This document shows, piece after piece, positions 32,323 through 38,153 of a stretch of DNA of 38,153 nucleotides (its first letter is position 1; every line of letters starts with the position of its first letter). The notes beneath the pieces are model-generated. The model was given only the letters and a program-made list of their open reading frames with translations. It had not been told where the DNA came from and did not search any database. Both the position numbers and the translations under genes were made by a program. Source of the stretch: Streptomyces sp. Tue6028 (GTDB lineage: Bacteria > Actinomycetota > Actinomycetes > Streptomycetales > Streptomycetaceae); NCBI RefSeq assembly GCF_002300165.1, contig NZ_MLCE01000020.1:1-38153 (forward strand). The letters are read 5' to 3'.

Positions 32323-33849
32323 TCAGTCGCGTTTGCAGATGCGGTCGAGGAGGTTGGCCGTGGCTCGCTGGATACGGGTGTCCACGTGCCCGGGACGGTC
32401 GAGCGCCGGGGACCATGCGAACGTTCCGGATGCGAAGACGAGGGCGCCGGACGGGGCCCGGTACAGGGAGGTCTCCTGGTGCCGGACCGTTCCCTCACTG
32501 TCCTCGTAAGGGGAGTGGGCGAGCAGGATCCGGCCCTGGTGCTCGGGGAGCGGGGTGCGCGGGAAGTACCGGTCGGCCTCGCCGGCGACCATGCCCTCCA
32601 GTTCGTCGCCCTCGTGCGCGCCGGTCGCCTCCCACAGCCAGTGGTCCGCGTTACGGACGACCAGAGGGTGGGGCTCGGGGACCCGTCCCGCGTACTGGAT
32701 GCCGATGATCTGCTGCTCCGGGCGGTCGATCTCCCGCCACAGGGCCGGCCTTCCGGGGCCGCGGCGCTTGCGGCAGGTCAGCAGGCGGTCGGCGACGCCC
32801 GACGGGGAGGGCCCCAACTCCACCTGCCAGTACATGGTGTTGGCGGAGAGGAAGACGAGCGAGGTGCCGTGCTCGCGGGCGAGTTCCACGGTGCGGCGCA
32901 TGTGCGCGGACCAGTACTCGTCGTGGCCCGGGAAGACCAGACCGCGGTAGCGCGAGGGGTCGACGCGGCCGGCGTGCAGGTCGCGGGCGTCGGCGTACGC
33001 GAGGTCGTAGCCGTAGCGCTCGGCCCAGCGGATGAAGTCGTAGGCGTGGCCGACGTGCAGGGGCAGGCCCGCGCCCGCGTACGGCCGGTCGAAGGAGACC
33101 GTCGTCGCGGCGTCCGCCTCGCCGAGCAGCCGGCCGGCCTCGTCCCACGCGTGGTACAGGCTGGCGCCCGTGTGACCGTCCTCCGGGTACAGGTTGTACG
33201 CCTGCCAGGTGACGTCCGGGAGCAGGAGCAGCAGGTCCGCGGGGTGGTTGTCGCGGATGGTGAACGGCACGTGGGAGCGATAGCCGTCGAGGGTGGTGAG
33301 CACGGCGACATAGGCGCCGATGCTCCAGTACGACGGGATCTGGAGCCGCCAGGACAGCCACCAGTGGTGGCAGGAGACGGTGCGGTCGGCGGTGAGCGGC
33401 GGGGGCTGGACGATGCCGGACAGCCGCGGGCTGGTGGTGATCTTGCTGGCGCCGTCGCCGCCGTAGTGCCCGATCCGGTAGATGTCGACGCTGAATTCCT
33501 GGGGCGGGTCGACGGTGATGTGGAAGTCGATGGCCTCGCCGGGCGCCGCGGCGCCGGTGGAGGTGAAGCCCTTGATCTGGCGGTGGACGTCGTCGGCGGA
33601 GCGGGGGCCGCCGGCCCGGGGGTGCGGGATGGCCCGCACGGCCCGCGCCTTAGCGTCCCGCTCGTCGCGCACGAGGGTGGCGCCCTGGGCCGGGTCGATG
33701 TGGTCGATGTACCAGGGGACGACGTGACCGGTGTCGTCGAAGTAGTGCTCGTCGCCGCGGAGCCACGGCACGGGACCCTGGCCGAAAGGATCCGTCACGG
33801 CGTGCGCCAGCGCGCCCGACTCCCAGCGGCGAATCTGCTCAGACCCCAT
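32323..33849 (-). CDS. N,N-dimethylformamidase large-subunit-like protein
   Basis: A 508-residue protein resembling the C-terminal region of the N,N-dimethylformamidase large subunit. Recognisable segments are EFSVDIYRIGHYGGDGA, LLPDVTWQAYNLY, SFDRPYAG, FPGHDEYWSAHMR and SANTMYWQVEL. In the characterised enzyme a mononuclear iron is held by tyrosines and a glutamate; the conserved Tyr/Glu positions here are compatible, but I cannot align them by eye. The true substrate is unknown and need not be dimethylformamide. The N-terminal lectin-like part of the classical subunit seems to be missing, and no small-subunit gene is adjacent. The ATG at 33849 has GGGAGGGGAG upstream. It is located between two purine genes. 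Confidence 0.8.
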   Translation of the reverse strand: MGSEQIRRWESGALAHAVTDPFGQGPVPWLRGDEHYFDDTGHVVPWYIDHIDPAQGATLVRDERDAKARAVRAIPHPRAGGPRSADDVHRQIKGFTSTGAAAPGEAIDFHITVDPPQEFSVDIYRIGHYGGDGASKITTSPRLSGIVQPPPLTADRTVSCHHWWLSWRLQIPSYWSIGAYVAVLTTLDGYRSHVPFTIRDNHPADLLLLLPDVTWQAYNLYPEDGHTGASLYHAWDEAGRLLGEADAATTVSFDRPYAGAGLPLHVGHAYDFIRWAERYGYDLAYADARDLHAGRVDPSRYRGLVFPGHDEYWSAHMRRTVELAREHGTSLVFLSANTMYWQVELGPSPSGVADRLLTCRKRRGPGRPALWREIDRPEQQIIGIQYAGRVPEPHPLVVRNADHWLWEATGAHEGDELEGMVAGEADRYFPRTPLPEHQGRILLAHSPYEDSEGTVRHQETSLYRAPSGALVFASGTFAWSPALDRPGHVDTRIQRATANLLDRICKRD

Positions 33850-33952
33850 GCCTGCTCCCCTCCCTCGTGCCCCCGTCGTCCGTCCGCAAGCCCTTGCCCT
33901 GTGCGCGATCGGTCCCAGCACATCACATTACGCACGCACTCCGTCACCGTTC

Positions 33953-33970
33953 GTCGCGAATTGACGCGAC
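33953..33970. promoter_or_regulatory. Inverted repeat upstream of the DMFase-like gene
   Basis: Perfect six-base arms GTCGCG and CGCGAC around AATTGA, about 105 bases upstream of the start codon. It is in the position of an upstream operator. The regulator is unknown. Confidence 0.45.
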
Positions 33971-34148
33971 TGGAACCCTGGGCTCCGCCCGTGCGTGCGG
34001 GTCGCGGGCCCGTCCCGTCGCCGCGTCCGGGCCCGTCCGGGGCGCCACGACGAGGCCGTCCCGCCCGGACCGGGGGTGCGGGCCGAGTCGGCGGGAGCCG
34101 GGCGGACGGGGACACACGGGGCAGAAAATCGCCGACACCCGCCGCCGT

Positions 34149-34210
34149 CCCGGGCGAGCCGCGCGCCGCGGACGGAAGAGAGCCCCGGGTGAGCCGCGCG
34201 CCGCGGACGG
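34149..34210. repeat. 27-bp direct repeat with 35-base period
   Basis: Copies at 34149-34175 and 34184-34210 differ at one position (C versus T after CCCGGG). They are separated by eight bases, in non-coding sequence downstream of the pseudo-M48 gene. Confidence 0.8.
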
Positions 34211-34298
34211 GTGAGAACGGTCGGGAACCGTCGGGTCGGCACGCGCCACCGCACCCGTGTGGGCAACCGGCGCCGTCGAGCCGGCTGGCGTCCTCGGG

Positions 34299-36140
34299 TC
34301 AGACGAGGCGTACCGGCTTCTCGGGCCGGACGCCGAGGTGCGAGAGCCACTCCCGCAGAGGATCGGGATCCCCCGTCTCGACGAGGATGCGGACACGCGA
34401 CCCCAGGTCGCCGGCCCGCTCGCCGCCGACGAGCAGGGAGGGCCCGTCCAGCCAGTCGAGACCGGGCGCCGCCCCCACCGTGTCCATCGCGGAACAGCAC
34501 ACCATCGCCGTGACGTGGTCGGCCAGCAGTTCCCGGCCGCTCCTGGGCGGCTGGAGGGGGAAGAGGGGAAGCGTCCCGTCGTCCCACAGGGCCCGGTCCG
34601 GGTCCTGCTGCTCCGCTCCCCCGCCCGGTGCGGGCGCCGCGGCCGGAGCCGCCGTCTCCTCGCGGGCGAGCTCCGCGGTGAGCCCGGCCGCCAGCGCGGC
34701 CGAACGCTCGCTCCCGAGGCCGAGCTCGTCCTCGTCCATCCCCATCCCCGCGTACGCCGCCGGGCCCCCGACAGTGTCGTCATCGGCGTCCGGGCCTGCC
34801 GCGGTCCGGTCCTCCGGCGGCACGGAGAGGTGGTCCATCACCCTCGCCAGCGTCGGCCCCTCCGGGTCGGGTGCCGCCGGGTCGGCCGACTGCCGGATGC
34901 CCAGTGCGTCCAGCACCCGGTGGAGGCGGGCCGCGTCGGTGCGCCATTTGCGGTCGACGACCTCGTCCGGGTACTCCTGCCAGTCCACCGGCGCCCAGTC
35001 GGGACCTGGCTCGGCGGGGCCGCCGTGGAAGAGGCGGGCGGCGAGGAGGGAGGTCGCCTCGTCGATCGCGCCGGGCTCTTCGAGCAGGTCGCAGGCGGGG
35101 CGCTCGCCGAGACGGGAGGCGAATCCCTCGGCCAGACGGTCGCGGCGGGACAGTTCGGTGAGGGCCGCGACCACGCCGGCGTCCAGCCGGGACGGCCAGC
35201 GGCCCATCCGCCAGGCGGGCAGCGCGACGCGGGTCAGCAGCCGGTCCCAGCCCGCGTACGCGAGGCCCACCTGTTCCTGGGCGACGATCCGCAGGCCGTA
35301 GTCCACAGCCTGTGCACGCTCGGCCGCGGCGGCCGCCACACCGCGCTCCATCTCGGCCGCGTGGCCGCGACAGCTGCGCAGCAGCAGACGGGTCACCCAG
35401 CCGACACCCGCGTGGACCGTCCGGGACAGGGAGCCGCCGGCCGGCGCCGAGGTCACGGCCACCGCCGCGTCCAGGCCCCGTACGAACCGGCGGGCCGCGG
35501 CTATGTCGGGTTGCGCGGACGGGCCCGTCCCGGCGACCACCGGGGCGAGGACCGCGCGCAGCTCGCCGACCCGCATCCACCACAGGAAGGGGGAGCCGAT
35601 GACCAGGACGGGGGCCGAGGGGGAGCGGCGGGACCGTGCGGACAGGCCCCGCACGCCTTGGGCTCCGCGTATGCCGCGCAGTGCGTCCAGGCCGTCCCTG
35701 TCGTCCCGCTCCGCTGGCGGCGGGCCGTGCGCCGGATGCGTACGGTCCTCCAGCCAGCTGTCGCAGTCGGGGGTGAGCGCTATCGCGGAGGGGGCCGGCA
35801 CGTCGAGGCGGTCGGCCAGGTCGCGGACCATGCGATACAGGTCCGGGGCGGATTCCTCGGCGATCGGGACCGTGGGGCTGACGGCGGGCCGGGCCCGGGC
35901 GACAACAAGGGCGATGCCCGCGGCCGCGAGGAGGACAACGACGGCCAGGACCGTCACGACCCAGCGCGTGACGCCCCAGTGCCCGCCGACGATGTGGCCG
36001 GTGGAGCCGCCGACGAGCAGCACGACGGCGACGGCCGCGGGCAGCAGGGCGACGGCCAGCGCTCTGCTGCGGATGCGCAGCACGGCGAGAGCCCGGGAGC
36101 GCGCTGCCTGCGCGCCCACCTCCACACCCATACCGGTCAC
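34299..36140 (-). CDS. Membrane protein resembling a catalytically inactive M48 peptidase
   Basis: A 613-residue protein. Two membrane helices lie at about 27-47 and 60-82. The following segment (about 98-210) has the layout of an M48 (HtpX/Ste24) peptidase: DLYRMVRDLADRLDVPAPSAIAL, then LVIGSPFLWWMRVGELRAVLAPVVAG. In active M48 enzymes the last block reads ELRAVLAHELAH, so here the zinc-binding HExxH is replaced by APVVA. No other HExxH is present. The C-terminal 350 residues are helical and acidic without a known domain; the tail ends RPEKPVRLV. The GTG at 36140 has GGGGGTGA upstream; the ATG at 36131 is an alternative. The M48 link is my reading of the pattern, not a search result. Confidence 0.7.
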   Translation of the reverse strand: MTGMGVEVGAQAARSRALAVLRIRSRALAVALLPAAVAVVLLVGGSTGHIVGGHWGVTRWVVTVLAVVVLLAAAGIALVVARARPAVSPTVPIAEESAPDLYRMVRDLADRLDVPAPSAIALTPDCDSWLEDRTHPAHGPPPAERDDRDGLDALRGIRGAQGVRGLSARSRRSPSAPVLVIGSPFLWWMRVGELRAVLAPVVAGTGPSAQPDIAAARRFVRGLDAAVAVTSAPAGGSLSRTVHAGVGWVTRLLLRSCRGHAAEMERGVAAAAAERAQAVDYGLRIVAQEQVGLAYAGWDRLLTRVALPAWRMGRWPSRLDAGVVAALTELSRRDRLAEGFASRLGERPACDLLEEPGAIDEATSLLAARLFHGGPAEPGPDWAPVDWQEYPDEVVDRKWRTDAARLHRVLDALGIRQSADPAAPDPEGPTLARVMDHLSVPPEDRTAAGPDADDDTVGGPAAYAGMGMDEDELGLGSERSAALAAGLTAELAREETAAPAAAPAPGGGAEQQDPDRALWDDGTLPLFPLQPPRSGRELLADHVTAMVCCSAMDTVGAAPGLDWLDGPSLLVGGERAGDLGSRVRILVETGDPDPLREWLSHLGVRPEKPVRLV

Positions 36141-36509
36141 GACCGGACGTCACCCCCTACGTGTCCGTCCGGCACCGGCTGTCGCACAGCCCGTGCCGAC
36201 GGATGTCCTGGCGTTGCTCACTCCCCCACTGTGGCACCCGCCACGGACATCGCAATGCCGGTGGGCCAAGTGCCGGAACGCTTTCGCCGCACCCTAGTTG
36301 GGGCCCCGGCCCCCGTCAGCCGGATAGAACATCGGTCACTCGATGGAATGGCTTTGGGGAAAGGTGAATGACAGTGGGCAATGATCAGGCCCCGGATTCC
36401 GTGCGGAGTCCGGGGCCCTGGGCCTCGCACGACGGCGGCGGCCCGCACGAGCGGAGCGGGCCGCCCGGGCCGGCGGAGACGGCCCGGGACGACCGGAGGC
36501 GACCGGGGG
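36141..36509. other. Region between purD and the membrane protein, with hairpins
   Basis: About 370 bases. The left half should hold the promoter of the membrane protein gene. The right half contains two hairpins that probably end purD transcription: GGCCCCGGA/TCCGGGGCC (36388-36417) and GGCCCGC/GCGGGCC (36440-36462). No small gene is supported. Confidence 0.5.
36388..36417 (-). terminator. Probable terminator of purD (first of two hairpins)
   Basis: Nine-base arms GGCCCCGGA (36388-36396) and TCCGGGGCC (36409-36417); the interior can also pair (CCG/CGG). A second hairpin GGCCCGC/GCGGGCC at 36440-36462 lies closer to purD. Neither has a T tract. Confidence 0.55.
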
Positions 36510-37763
<1,254 letters not shown>

Positions 37764-37878
37764 GGGGTCAGCCTAACCGCCGGAGGCCGATGCCTTTGTG
37801 GGGGCTTCCGAAGCGAAGGGCCTCGGGCGTTGGTGGGATCCTCCAGAAGAAGGGGTGCCGACGCGGCGCGGACCACCG

Positions 37879-38153
37879 TCACTCGTTCGAGAACTCCTCC
37901 ACCACGGTCGCCCCCAGTTCGCGGACGATCAGATCGTGTCCGGAGAGGGCGGACTCGTCGAGGTCGGGGTCGTCGTCCTCGGGGATGTCGTCCTCGATGG
38001 AGACGGGGGGCGGCTCCGGGGCCGGAGGCGGCGTCGGAGCGGGAGCGGGGGCCGCGGCCGGGGCGTGGCTCGCGGACGGGCCGCCCTGCGGGCCCGTGGG
38101 ACGCGGGGCCGGGGCGGAGGGCTGCTGGGCGGCCGGGCGCGGAGCGGCCGGAG
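37879..38153 (-). CDS. dnaX: C-terminal end of DNA polymerase III gamma/tau subunit (partial)
   Basis: Only the last 91 codons are in the window. They encode a Pro/Ala-rich stretch, then PVSIEDDIPEDDDPDLD and the end SGHDLIVRELGATVVEEFSNE. This acidic, Pro-rich tail with a final short helix is what Streptomyces DnaX proteins end with, and dnaX next to purD is the gene order I remember from Streptomyces. The catalytic AAA+ part lies outside the window, so the call rests on the tail and position only. Confidence 0.75.
   Translation of the reverse strand, partial: PAAPRPAAQQPSAPAPRPTGPQGGPSASHAPAAAPAPAPTPPPAPEPPPVSIEDDIPEDDDPDLDESALSGHDLIVRELGATVVEEFSNE

Larger units (their letters stand above)
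33850..34298. other. Non-coding region between the DMFase-like and pseudo-M48 genes
   Basis: About 450 very GC-rich bases. It contains an inverted repeat GTCGCG-AATTGA-CGCGAC (33953-33970) in the likely promoter of the DMFase-like gene, with a TAATGT-like -10 on the minus strand near 33934-33929. It also contains a 27-base direct repeat at 34149 and 34184. No gene is supported in either strand. Confidence 0.5.

Noticed and set aside
33867..34214. 115-codon plus-strand frame
   Set aside because: It is Arg/Pro-rich, spans the 27-base direct repeat, lacks a ribosome site and shows no protein-like features.
34257..36371. 704-codon open frame on the plus strand
   Set aside because: Antisense shadow of the pseudo-M48 membrane protein gene.

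Overview
The window is high-GC actinobacterial DNA, almost certainly a Streptomyces chromosome. The evidence is very high third-position GC, many GTG/TTG starts, bldC, an Lsr2-type protein (LsrL), mycothiol-type MDMPI-fold proteins, a Streptomyces-type valine dehydrogenase and overlapping ATGA gene junctions. It looks like a conserved core-chromosome region built around de novo purine synthesis (purM, purF, purL, purQ, purS, purC, purD, all on the minus strand), with accessory genes between the conserved blocks. Both ends are cut: the left edge lies in a DEAD-box RNA helicase gene, the right edge in the 3' end of what looks like dnaX.

Layout. 1-4.7 kb: DEAD-box helicase with an RGG-rich tail, a proline-rich lipoprotein, a small zincin-type metallopeptidase (all minus), and a divergent membrane-anchored metallophosphoesterase. 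4.7-5.1 kb: tRNA-Glu(UUC), tRNA-Asp(GUC), tRNA-Phe(GAA) and a strong terminator. 5.1-11.3 kb: a secreted multi-domain beta-sandwich protein, a small two-helix membrane protein and the giant DEAH helicase HrpA. 11.4-12.6 kb: a second identical tRNA-Asp, a small CxxC protein, a possible unannotated small transcript, and the developmental regulator gene bldC with its terminator. 12.6-15.9 kb: a possible 46-residue protein, a conserved protein of unknown function, valine dehydrogenase and a DUF3073 protein. 16-20.5 kb: purM, purF, a double META-domain lipoprotein and a DinB/MDMPI-fold protein. 20.5-22.7 kb: a divergent TetR regulator/MFS exporter pair. 22.8-26 kb: the translationally coupled purS-purQ-purL operon. 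26.3-26.6 kb: lsrL. 26.8-31.1 kb: a structurally aberrant tRNA-Gly(UCC), then two identical tRNA-Gly(GCC) copies bracketing a four-gene ABC exporter/two-component operon. 31.3-38.2 kb: purC, a dimethylformamidase-like protein, a membrane protein resembling a catalytically dead M48 peptidase, purD and the dnaX tail.

How the genes work together. PurF, PurD, PurS/Q/L, PurM and PurC cover most steps from PRPP to SAICAR; the genes are scattered in five transcription units on one strand rather than forming one operon. The ABC ATPase, permease, sensor kinase and response regulator overlap by ATGA at every junction, so they form one translationally coupled sensing-and-export unit, and a cluster of TGACA half-sites sits just upstream. 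BldC and LsrL are global DNA-binding proteins with their own structured upstream regions.

Most notable observations: (1) the tRNA-Gly(UCC) has lost the features that pair the D and T loops and has a bulged T stem, resembling the staphylococcal tRNA-Gly species dedicated to cell-wall synthesis; (2) a promoter, hairpin, perfect Shine-Dalgarno and 13-codon reading frame lie downstream of bldC on the minus strand; (3) inverted-repeat arrays lie between purS and lsrL; (4) a pseudo-M48 protease and a dimethylformamidase-like protein sit between purC and purD. Everything here was read by eye; no database or folding program was run.
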